Assembly (NCBI GenBank): GCA_020466095.1
Contig: CM035807.1
Location: 28,042,382 to 28,106,381, forward strand
Length of the DNA stretch: 64,000 bases
Direction of reading: 5' to 3'
DNA from: Chlorops oryzae
Taxonomy: Eukaryota; Arthropoda; Insecta; Diptera; Chloropidae
The position numbers and the translations under genes are program-made. Below are positions 25,430-35,730 of the stretch, piece after piece (within the stretch, counting starts at the first letter, position 1; each line of letters starts with the position of its first letter). The notes beneath the pieces were generated by a model that did no database searches, had not been told where the DNA came from, and saw only the letters and a list, made by a program, of their open reading frames with translations.

Positions 25430-25806
25430 GAATGAACAAAAGTTAATAAAGACGCACTTTGTTTTTTTATGTGGGGGCGGTTCAAAAATTTATCGGCCGT
25501 CAAAGTGGACGCTCAAAAGAAAAAAGGTGTAGTGCTGACTGCCACGATTCCAGGTTACCAAGTTGCCCGAAACGGAAAAGAAAAACAGGATTATAATCAG
25601 TATACACCGAGAGAAATAAGAACTGTTAAATCAACCACTTAGAACAGTTAAAGTAAGAGTGGTCAAATTAACTGTATTCCCCGTTAAATGCACTGGAAAA
25701 GGAAGTCAAATCAACAGTTGAAAAATAGTCACTTTTATGTTCAAATTCGCTTTCGTTCACTTAGACGTATAAGTTCGCATTCTGATCAACCGTCTCCGGA
25801 GTTTTC

Positions 25807-25875
25807 AATAGCTCAGTTGTTTAAGCTGTGAGTTGACCGTCGTGAGATTCGGGGTTCTATCCCTGCTGGCGGCGG
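25807..25875 (+). other. tRNA-like pol III promoter module 1 of element A
   Basis: TAGCTCAGTTGTTTAAG fits the A-box/D-arm consensus and GGGGTTCTATCCC resembles a T-arm/B box, about 40 bp apart as in a tRNA. A T-run (25887-25896), a possible pol III terminator, follows. The acceptor stem does not close, so this is not a functional tRNA gene. Confidence 0.55.
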
Positions 25876-26065
25876 GAATTTTTCTGGATTTTTTTTTTAA
25901 TTACAGTTTTTTTTTTGTTCAGAGTTGTTTTTTAAGGCAAAAATTTTCTCCTAAATTTTTAAGATTTTAATTTATTTAATTTTTTTTAATGGTTCATTTT
26001 CAAGCAAAAAATTTTGCAACCATAAGCTCAAGTGAGCGTTTTGACCAACAAATTAAATTCGTTCG

Positions 26066-26135
26066 TTTAGCGTAATGGTTAAGACGTTCGCCCAGCGAAG
26101 TGGTGGTCTGCGGTTCAAGGCTCGGCCGAGGCGAG
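26066..26135 (+). other. tRNA-like pol III promoter module 2 of element A
   Basis: TAGCGTAATGGTTAAGACG (A box) and GGTTCAAGGCTC (B box) are separated by about 30 bp. A TTCGC/GCGAA hairpin lies where an anticodon arm would be. The TAGCGTAATGGTTA word is also in the second module of element E (50024-50086), so the modules are probably related. Not a foldable complete tRNA. Confidence 0.55.
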
Positions 26136-26461
26136 AAAATTTAAAGAGATGAAAGAGAATAAGATTTAAAAAGAAACAAATAAATAAAGAAAAAATATAA
26201 TAATTTAATAAAAAAAAAAAATATTAATAAAAGAAGGTAAAAAAAAGTCAAAGCAAAAAATAAATTTTTTTTTCCCAGTCGCTGGTGACAGTTGATTTAA
26301 CCGCGAGACAGTTATATCAACCATCAGGTAGTTATATCCCTATTGACTGTGTTTGTAATGTTGAATCGACCGCTACTACACATAAGCTAAGAATTAACGG
26401 TGAACTCGGTTATTTTAACCTGCTTTTTCAGTTAATATAACTACCTTTTTCTCTCGGTGTA

Positions 26462-27079
26462 GATGTCATTATTGCTTGAAGCTCCAAAATAATTTTGGGA
26501 TTTTTTTTACAAAATGGCGGCCATTGAAAAATTACCCGTTGATTTTGGGTATAGTTTTTTTTAGTTCAGTGTAAAAAAAAATAGTAAAAAATTTATTAAA
26601 ACTATGATTGAGGTTCACGCCATAATGGTGACAATTCTGCTCTGACTCCACTTTCTTGCATTGAAATCGGTCCAATTGAATTGGAGAAATCGTGGCGAAA
26701 TAGATGCGTTTAAAGTTTTAAGCAGCGCTAAAATTACTCGTTTTAGCGCAGACCATGCTCGCCAAAGAAGGCTATATCTTCTAAAATATTTCGACTTTTA
26801 AAAAATCCTCTTAGTACGACATTTTCACATACATATCAAAGCTATAAACAATGGAAAAAAAATGTTGCCCAGTGAGACAACCCCCTTAAAGTATTTTATC
26901 GCCACTAATGACTAATCGGTACATTTAGAATAGTGTAACACAGTATAAAGGCGAACAAAGGAGATAAATAAACTATCAAGCAAAGCTTTTGTAGTATATA
27001 AATATGCTAATAAAAATCCTGCCCTGATGTTTTGGATAAATCGATACGAACCGTTTGAGTGATATTTTTAATCTCGATC
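26462..27079. other. non-coding stretch
   Basis: No gene, RNA gene or recognisable repeat. AT-rich with scattered homopolymers. Confidence 0.4.
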
Positions 27080-27405
27080 TCCCTCTCTCTCCGTTTCTCT
27101 CCCTCTCTCTCCATTTCACTCCCTCTCTCTCCGTTTCTCTCCCTCTCTCTCCCTCTCTCTCCCTCTCTCTCCCTCTCGCTCCCTCTCTTTCTGTCCTCTC
27201 TCCCTCTCTCTCTTTCCTCTCTCCCTTTCCTCTCTCCCTCTCTCTCATTCCTCTCTCCCTCTCTCTCTTTTCTCTCTTCCTCTCTCTCTCCTCTCTCCCT
27301 CTCGCCCTCTCTCCATCTCGCCCTCTCTCCCTCTCTCCCTCTCTCTCATTCCACTCTCCCTCTCTCTCTTTCCTCTCTCCCTCACTCTCTTTCCTCTCTC
27401 CCTCT
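27080..27405. repeat. ~325-bp pyrimidine (CTCTCTCC)n tract
   Basis: The strand is almost pure C/T, built of CTCTCTCC-like units with occasional TTTC and ATTC variants. Open frames span it on both strands only because the repeat contains no stop codons. They are low-complexity Ser/Leu/Pro or Arg/Glu peptides, not genes. Confidence 0.9.
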
Positions 27406-28603
27406 TAGGGTGCACGTCATTTTTAACCGGAGACACCGTCTACTATCTTTAATATCATAATACCTTTACTTTTATGTTTCATTCCTTGACGTTTGTACCT
27501 CCTTCATCTTTTTGGTCCTTTTTTTATATCAATGATTTTTATCTATAGTCCTCCCTTCCTACGATAAAGAAGTGTCGATTCAGTCGGGTGCGAGAATTCT
27601 TTGAAATTTCAATCTTTTCATAACAGAAAACTTTCTCAATAAAAAATCGGACTGATTCTTCTAAAACTATTGTGCTCATCACTAAAGATTGCCAGATGAG
27701 CTTTCATTTCTTTCAATTCGCTTTGATAAAACGAATGAAGCCATCCTCGTTCTTCTTGGATTTGTTGGCATCATTTTATCTCTCTTTTGATGTCCAAAGG
27801 CTTCAATTTAATCCAAGAGCTTATCTGAAACCAAATGCATTATGAATCCATTGAGATGTGCAGGCAAGTGCAGAAATAAAGATTACACGCTGCGATAAAT
27901 TGTTTTGATTTCGAATTTGATTTCTCGGCATCGAATTTCAATATTTCTTAGTTTAAAACCCAACGCACAGTGTCGCGAATGTGTCTTAAAACGGAAAAAA
28001 TTAAATATGATATTTCAAAACATTTGTAATGTTCATCTATTGCAAATAGATCAACTTGAAGACATCAGATCGCCTGAAAACGCACTTTATTAAGCGCTAG
28101 AGGTAGGAGTGGGGTCACAAAAATATGCATAACTTTTGACTTACTGGAGAATACTGATTTTTTATTTCACCAAAATTTGTCTAAAAGATTGTTGAATTGA
28201 ATAAAATTTGCAATTTAATTTTCAATTAAAAAGAAAAAACCAAATTTATTCTAAGAAAACTTAATTTTTTATTAGAAATTACATTTTTATGGAAAATTAC
28301 ATTAATTTACGAAAGTTTTGATGTAATGAACGTTGAGTTTCAATAAACCATTCGCGAGCTATGAATTTTTTAAAAAACCATTACCGAAAACTTTGACGGC
28401 TAATATCTAACGGAAAAATTATGTTTTCAAAAAATAAGTTTAAAAAGATTTTTTTTACCTCCAAGGCTATCGAATGCCGTATCAATCACTGAATTCTGAG
28501 ACTATCGATTTAAAAGTGGCCCACTTGAGAAAATTTGCCCCATTTAAATTGTAGAATCATACCTACCAAGTTCTGTGTCCATGAGAGCAAACACAGAAAA
28601 TAA
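27406..28603. other. non-coding stretch
   Basis: No gene or RNA gene recognised. A 62-codon frame at 27905-28093 has no known features. Confidence 0.4.
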
Positions 28604-29917
28604 AATTTAGTAAAAACACTACGAAAAATTTTCGTAGTTTGGTTTACGAAAGATTTTCGTTTAATGTACGAAATTTTCGTTCATAATACGAAATTTTCTT
28701 GACCAAAAATTCCATAAAAATCTGTTTCTACGAATCATTCGTAAATTCAACGAAATCACTTTCGTAAGGTAAATTAGGGCAATTTTTTCGTTCATTGAAC
28801 GAAAAAATTTCGTAACTCGCTAGCGCGCTTTGCTTACAAATCCTTTCGTAGATATTACGAATGCGTTTGTTCTATATACAAATGCTTTTGAAAACTACGA
28901 AAGCTATTTGTACAATGTACGAAACCGTTTCGTAAATATCACGAATGTAGGCAAGTCAATTTTTGCATTTGTATAATGCACGAATGTTTCGTAAGATATA
29001 CGAAATCATTTGTAAGTTTATTATTTCATCATCTTGACTCTTATAAAATTAGTCAGTTGAAAGTGAGCCGTTGACAACAACGCATACAAAAAGCATTAAT
29101 AAGTAAAAATATAAGTGTGCATTTTTAATAACAGTCCTCTTATGGTGGATTTCGAGAACATAAAACAAAAATTTTTCAGTTTTAGAAAAGCGATGGATAC
29201 ATGCTTTAAAGCATATCATCTCTTCAATATTTCTTAACCCAGAGCCATGCGATGCCATGTGGGAATGCATAAATAAGTGTTTTCCATCATTTAACAGAGC
29301 ATTGCGAAACCCAGACCAGGAATGGATGTATTGCTCAACCAAATTCAAATGTAAGCCTCAGTTTTTTCACTGACATTTAAATTTACATTTTTTGATCAAA
29401 AACTTTTGTTTTATTCCAACAGCGCCCAAGGAACCCAGTTCAATGCAACGTTTGAACTTAATATAAGAAAAATTTTAAATTCCTGTACACTATAAAAGTT
29501 CTTTGTACAATAAATCAAGTATATATTATAATTACACTACAAATAAAAAAATATTAAAAGTTGTAAAACTCCAATCTTTTTTTACAGTGTAGGACGTTTG
29601 CAAAAATTCGTGCATTTAACGAAATAATCGTAAATACAACGAAATTGCTTTCCTAACAAATACGAATGCGTTCGTATTTTGTACGAAAACTTCGTAAACC
29701 GAAAAACCATTTTTTTTTTGTATGTACGAAACTCCTTGGTAAATACTACGAATGTATTCGTACAATATACAAATTTTCTCAGCTCTCATATTTTCGTACT
29801 ACAGTACAAAAACTGTTTCGTTCAATGTACGAAGCGTTTCGTGGGTCAAAACTACAAAAACTTTCGTACAATGTACGCAAGTTTTCGTTCTATTTACGCA
29901 ATTTTATTTTGAGTGAA
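28604..29917. mobile_element. iterated-motif TIR element B (TTCGTA/TACGAA type)
   Basis: This is a ~1.3-kb element. The ends read CACAGAAAATAAAATT (left, near 28604) and, in reverse complement, CACTCAAAATAAAATT (right). The left ~400 bp and right ~330 bp are packed with TACGAAA, TTTCGT and AATTTTCGT words in both orientations, dozens of times. The ~580-bp middle (about 29010-29580) lacks the motif and holds a 99-codon minus-strand frame (29049-29348) with no recognisable domain. No tRNA-like module was found. Confidence 0.65.
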
Positions 29918-30921
29918 ACTACTTAAGTTACAAGCCAAAATAGCTTGAACTTGTATGGAAGGGAGGCGTGCAAGTGGGCGGATTTCTATAATTTTTTGTA
30001 GAACTTTTATACCTGAGTTCTACAAGGATAACTAACAAATTTCGTTGCTCCGAGCGTTCGGCCACCTAATGTATGGGGACGCGACAATGTGACGACGTAT
30101 TAACACCCGGCTGTATCGTTACCTATTCGCCTTATCTCAAAAATTAATGAACTGGAATTTGTAATTTAAAAAAATTTGTGGCTTTGAACGTCAATAGAAA
30201 GGGGAAAAGAGTAGGAGAGACGGATCAATGGAGAGAGGGTATGACGGAGAGAATGAGTGAGGCGGAAGGAAGTCAGAGGAAGACAGAGGAAGACGAGAGG
30301 AAGCCAGAGGAAGAAAGAGGCTCAAAAATATTTGTAAAAAAAACTTTAAATATATTTTGTGTTTGTAGTTATCGAATTTTTGATATATAAATTCCAACCG
30401 AGGCTAAGCGAAGTTCGCCGGATCAGCCAGTATACATATATACGAAAACAATTTTCAATCTGTTTCCATCGATTTTCATGCAAATTAAATATAAATATAA
30501 ATATAAACGTAAATCTGCAATGCTTGATACAATATCAAATAAAATATTAAAATCCAGAGATTGCAGAATGGATGTGAGCACGAAGAAAGCCTTAAATTAC
30601 TTTGCATTAAACGCATAAATGTAAATATATGGAATATTTGAGTTCGTTTTTTGCGTTTTATTACTAAGTCGTATATTTTTTATTTGCTGTCTGCTTTCTT
30701 TTCCCAATGAGAATTCTTTCGTCTTAATCAGAATTTAAAAAAGCAGAAAATCAGGTGGATTTCCCGCTGCGATTTTATGATTACAGAATCCAGACCATTC
30801 ATTCCAAAAGCGAGAGGACCAAGCAGTCAGTAACAAATGTAACAAAAAACATTTTTAAACCCATCACAAAATATATGCATTTATACTAATACATACAAAC
30901 ATACATATGTATTATGTATAT
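29918..30921. other. non-coding stretch with repeat fragments and a purine tract
   Basis: No gene. Around 30030-30100, AAATTTCGTTGCTC and GGGGACGCGACAATGTG resemble the dispersed repeat near 38020-38090. At about 30195-30325 the strand is purine-rich with AGAGGAAG(A/C) units. (AATAT)n-like repeats lie near 30485-30510. Confidence 0.45.
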
Positions 30922-31498
30922 TAGGGTGGATCGATTTTTTAGCCCCCTATTCCACTAGCAGAACATTATTCTATGGCCCATACTTATTAATTATGCCGAA
31001 GAAACTATAGGTCCAATGTGAATTTTGACCTTGCGCTTTTGCAAACATGCTATATTCGACTTAGTTTTATCATCATTGTTGGTAAAAACATCTTAAAAAG
31101 TAGAAAATCAATCACATCTACATCTCTCAACACTAAATGGAACCAATTTCATATTTTCTTTAACTACAATTTTAAAATGGCCGATTTATGTTGATTCTCC
31201 GAGCAAAAAATTTATATATTTCTCATGCCTAAAATTATGCTAAGTATCGAAAAAAGGAAAATTCAATTTAAAAGTATTGTTGGCTTGGTAGAAATTTCAT
31301 TTTTCTGTATTAATTCGTAGCATGTATTTAGGCAAATTTAAGATGAACATTTTTTGAAAAGCGCCGGAAAGAAATTCGGCTTTGACCTATGGTTCCCTGG
31401 GCATTCCTTCTGCAAAAAAATCTTAGAATATAATTTTACTAGTGGAATCAGGTATCAGGCTTCTTTTTTTTTTGTCGAACAAAACGATCCACCCTTAT
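30922..31498. mobile_element. ~575-bp TIR element (AGGGTGGATCG ends)
   Basis: The left end is TTAGGGTGGATCGATTTT and the right end, in reverse complement, is TAAGGGTGGATCGTTTTG. The first 13 bases agree apart from one. The interior lacks a transposase frame. TTA/TAA or TATA at the edges may reflect a short target duplication, which I cannot define. Confidence 0.65.
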
Positions 31499-32711
31499 AT
31501 ACATATTTGTATGTTTACATTCAGATTCGTTGGAAAATTCATTCCATTATAATGAAAAATGTTTTTAAATGTCAGCTCTTTTTATGCGTTCATCTTTGAA
31601 AGGGCCTAAATGGGAATGTGAAATGCAGCAGACTCATAAATATTACCTCGTTTCGAAACCATTTCTATGATACACGCTTAAAAGTTTCACATTAATTTAA
31701 CGCGTGAAGGTTTTCCTTGCTCTTTGTTTTCTTTGAAGCATTTGTTCTGGCGTTTTTGGTTTAAAGCAATCTTTAATTAAGAATTACAGCGGGCGTGTGG
31801 TGCCTTTTGTTTTTCGTTTTTTCGGTTGTTTTTTGGTGTTTTTTTTTTACCTATTTCGTTCTATTCAATTATTTATTTTATTTCTATTCTCGTTATCTTT
31901 TATACACTAATTTCACGAGTTCTCAAATTAATTACAATTATAATCAAAATGTTTTGTGACGCTATCAACACATGGCGAGCACGTAACGTACGTATTGTGC
32001 ACTGCAGCGTAAAATACGTTGCTCATACGACACGCCGAACCGAGATGGAATGAACTCGGCGATTCGAGATACTAGCGAAAGAAACATGGATGTAAAAGTA
32101 TACAATTTTTGTTTTGTTTTTTTTTTTTTTTTGCTCTTACAGGTTTTAATTTTCCCGTTATTTGTGTGCGATTAAATTGGTCAACGTTTATTCACTGATG
32201 TCAACTAAGAAGGATACGCGAGTTTTATGCGCCGCCTGCAAATTAGACCAACCGTCTCAGTCAAGCGACGGTTAAAGATTGTCCTTTATACTCGCTATGG
32301 AATCGAAGCAACTGTTGCTCTTTTCCCTATTTTAATGGCTCGTATGCGAAGGGAAACAGTAGGCGAAAATCGGAGGAAGCAACAACGTGCTGATGGGAAA
32401 TACTACCAAACAAAAGGTATCAAAAAACAGTACTTTTTTGTTTGGTGGAGAGTTTAAGAGAGCTTTCGCCCTGTGGTATCGAAGAGAGAAAGATTGAGAG
32501 AGAAAGACTGCTCTCTTTTAAAGCTGTTGTTCATGTTTGTTTTTCTTGTAATGGAAGCTATAACAAGAAACGGATTTTTAGAGAAAATATAATGCGAGTA
32601 ATACTAAGGATTGCCACATTTTAAATAATTTAGTAATGCTTCCAAATGACTGAAAAATAGTTTCCTGAAAAAAAATGAAGAAAAATTGAAAGCTATAAAA
32701 AATATAATAAA
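31499..32711. other. non-coding stretch
   Basis: No gene supported. Short frames at 31826-32053 and 32227-32457 have no domain, no codon-like character and no splice partners that I can see. Confidence 0.4.
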
Positions 32712-33276
32712 AATTAAAAGATTTATCATGAAAATTACAATTTAATAGTCATTTCAAAGGAAATTATTAAATAAATATTATTTCATAATTTTTTTCAACA
32801 TATTACAAAATAATACTTATTTTCTAATACTTATTTAAAAATTAAAAAATATCTCTTAAATCGTAAGACTTATTAATAAATAAATTTTTTCTGATAAATA
32901 TTTTAAAAATCAAAAATAAAAATTGAAAAATTGAAAATACTATCCGCTCTTATATCCAGTGGCGTTTTTAGGCCTGAATCATTGCAAGGCTGTTGGCCTG
33001 ACATGTAATAGCTCGATTTCGAAATAAGTATCTTAAAATAAGACTTATTTTCTGACTTTTAAATAAAACTCAAAATATAAGACTTATTCTATGATTTATA
33101 AATAAATCTTACGATTTAAAGGATGTTTTTCAATTTTTATATAAGTATTAGAAAATAAGTATTATTTTGTAATATGTTTAAAAAAAATTATGAAATAATA
33201 TTTATTTATTTTTTAATTTCCTTCAAAAAGTTTTGAAATAACTATTAAATTGTAATTTAAATAATAAATCTTATAA
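32712..33276. mobile_element. iterated-motif long-TIR element G (AATAAGTATTA type)
   Basis: The arms of about 170-180 bp (32712-32885 and 33090-33276) are inverted copies of each other: both carry ATTACAATTTAATAGT, ATATTATTTCATAATTTTTT, ACATATTACAAAATAATAC and TTAAATCGTAAGA in the same order. The words AAATAAGTATTAG and AAGACTTATTT recur within and between the arms. The ~200-bp middle is slightly GC-richer. Non-coding. Confidence 0.75.
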
Positions 33277-34770
33277 TTGTCACGGTCCCTGATAATAATA
33301 TATCATTTTCGTCCCCATCATTATCATCATATTCTTCTTCATTATCCCCATCATTTTCAACATCATTATCAGCACATTCATCATTATTTCATAATCACCA
33401 CTATTGTGTCTAATAATAAAAAAAAACCCCAAGGTCACAGTACCTACTAATATGTGGCAGCATTCCGTAACACAAGAAGCAACAAATCGTTGCTTCCCTT
33501 TTCCCTCAGACGTATCTGCTATTTGCTTCTGTCCCATTACAAACGAAGGCTGAAGTAACATAATTGAACGACGACATAATGTCTGCCTCGATGTATGTAG
33601 CTTTGCTTGGGCTGATATTGAAAAGAAAAAAAAGAAATTATGAAAGTTTGCATGTAAATTCATGACGACAGGAATACCGTCTTTTCTTTTCTGTTTTTCT
33701 TTGCATTCAAACACGTTGGCTTGTACATTTTCGACGCGTTCCGAGCGCAACTCGTGGGCGTTTGTTTACAAATTAAGTATATACACATTTGTGTATTGAA
33801 CTGAGATAGATTGAACAGAAGAGAAAAGGTATATGATAATTCTATGGAGTCCGAATACTAATTTCTAATTATTTATTGCCGTTATTAAAAAAAAAAAAAT
33901 AAATAAATAAAGATACACTCTCATAAGGCCATAACCTTAGTTAATGGCACAATAGTAGAGTGCGATGTTACAATATTTTGAGTGGTCTCTAAAAGCAAAA
34001 AGAAATAAAAAATGATAAAATGCTTGCAATATTTTCCATAAGCCGTTTTCCATTTTCTTTTCTTTTGCATAAATTCGAATAAGAAAATAGAGAAAAATGG
34101 AAAACGATGAACGAAAAGGGAGCCTTAGCCAATGGTTAAAGATAAATCGCTAACGATCATGAAATTTCGAAATTTAGTGGCTCAATTACTCCGAATCACT
34201 CAGAGGCTGGCAATTTCAATAAATTCACTGCAATTTATTTTGGGTAGCCGTTTTCGAAACAGGGTGACTCAGAATTCTATTAACGTAAGAAGAATAAGTT
34301 TTTGGGTAAATTGGAAAGAAAAATAACACTGTGCTCGAATTTGGTACTCTTTTTTTTACCGACAACATGAAGACAAACCTGGTGCACATAAATGGGGGCG
34401 CTGATTTCAGTACCATCAACCGTTTTTAGATTGGCTCTAGTTTGTGAGATATCGCGGTTTAAAAGTTATGAAAACCTTCATTAAAAAATATACTTATATA
34501 CTTATTAGTCTATATTTATGACAGAATAATGACAATTACGTTAATTACTTGTTTTAAGTAGAATTCCTTTGCAAAATTTCGTTGTAATCGCAACGGTAAT
34601 TGGTATTTTATAAGTGCTTCTTTTCAATTTTATTCCATCTCATTTCTTGAAAAAGTGAAGCATACTTTTAGGGGAAGGATAATTGTTGACTTTCGATTTT
34701 GTTAATATATTTTTTCAGTTTAAAGAAAATGTTTTCAGAATGAACTTTAAGATCTGTCATGTTAATTGAC
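33277..34770. other. non-coding stretch with (ATC)n-rich segment
   Basis: No gene. The 156-codon minus-strand frame at 33280-33750 owes much of its length to an ATCATT/ATCATC repeat at about 33300-33400 (Met-rich on translation) and shows no domain. Confidence 0.45.
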
Positions 34771-34835
34771 AAGACGGCGTAATGGCAAATCAAATGACTA
34801 GCCACTGAGAATTCTGAAGTTCAAACCCCGCCTTT
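34771..34835 (+). other. tRNA-like pol III module, isolated
   Basis: CGGCGTAATGGCAAAT resembles an A box and AAGTTCAAACCCC a B box, about 35 bp apart. The spacing and words resemble module 2 of elements A and E. An A-run (34861-34868) follows. No flanking TIRs or SINE body were recognised, so it may be a remnant of either. Confidence 0.5.
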
Positions 34836-35021
34836 TATAGCAAGTAAAATGTTTTAAGTAAAAAAAAATCAAATTATGCTTGCATACTTTTGGGATCTAC
34901 CTTTAAATGTGACAGAAACAAACTGCAAGATCGTCTAGAATTTAAATTGGTCCAAAAATCAATTATCATATCAATTTGACCCAGTTTTTCGTTTCTTATT
35001 TCAAGAAAAGGATATGTGTAT

Positions 35022-35730
35022 ATAATATAATAACACTGTGTGACATTTTTGAGGTCATCGCGTGTGCCCTAAGATTCGACTGCAGATTCTGATAGTACTC
35101 GGTGAGTATAGCAACACCTCATACTTAGTTTAGTCAAGTTGTCTCTTTTTCGTTTTTAAATCGGTCTCAAAAAGTGGGGCCAAGAATTAAGTTGCGCTCT
35201 TACTTATAGCTATATCTCGTAACGTGTTCAATATTTTAATCTCCTATCTATGACAAAGTATTAGCTCTGGAACTTATTAAAAAATAATTGTAGTATAAAC
35301 TGACCCAAAAAAACTCCATATAGTAAGTACAAATTGCAAAAACTTCTCAAATTTTACGATTTTCAACCTCTTTTTAACTTTTATGGCCCATAGCTCCCAA
35401 GCCAATAAGAACATTTTGAAAATTTTTTGATTAAAATATAGGAAAATTATAACTTATTAACTCCTGTAAGTACACGAACTGAATTTGAGCGCTCCTTGCT
35501 CCCGTTTTTCCACTTTAAACCTGAAAAAATCAGACGAAAAAACTCAAATTTACCCTTTAAGTATGCACGAAATTTTTCAACCCAAAGCAAATGGTTCCGA
35601 ACCATGAAAGTAATTTGTAACCAGTATTGCACTGTTTTTTTTTCTGGACTAGTCTGCCAAGGAAAAACTCCCTAAATCCCTTTTTGCCTTGGCACAATTT
35701 AGTGTAATTGAGTAGAATGCATGCGGAAAT
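35022..35730 (-). repeat. dispersed ~700-bp repeat, copy 2
   Basis: Reverse-complement copy of 11350-12078, diverged but collinear: the minus strand contains GGCAAAAAGGGATTTAGGGA, the GGTTCGGAACCATTTGC block and the GAGTACTATCAGAATCTGCA block in the same order. I recognise no coding domain. Confidence 0.7.

Larger units (their letters stand above)
25603..26461. mobile_element. iterated-motif TIR element A with two tRNA-like modules
   Basis: The element is 859 bp with ends TACACCGAGAGAAA in perfect inverted orientation. The arms repeat AACTGTTAA(A/T), TCAACC and GTTATAT(C/A)AAC words in both directions. Inside are two tRNA-like modules (25807-25875 and 26066-26135, both +), each followed by T-rich or A-rich tracts and separated by about 190 bp of AT-rich DNA. 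No protein frame is present. It appears non-autonomous, and the transposase family is unknown. Confidence 0.7.

Noticed and set aside
27055..27460. Long Ser/Leu/Pro-rich open frames on + and Arg/Glu-rich frames on -
   Set aside because: They are translations of a stop-free pyrimidine microsatellite; no codon structure or homology.
29049..29348. 99-codon frame in the core of element B as a possible transposase
   Set aside because: Too short, and no DDE/DDD or zinc-finger motif is visible.
33280..33750. 156-codon minus-strand frame
   Set aside because: Largely a translated ATC/ATT repeat; the rest shows no family resemblance.
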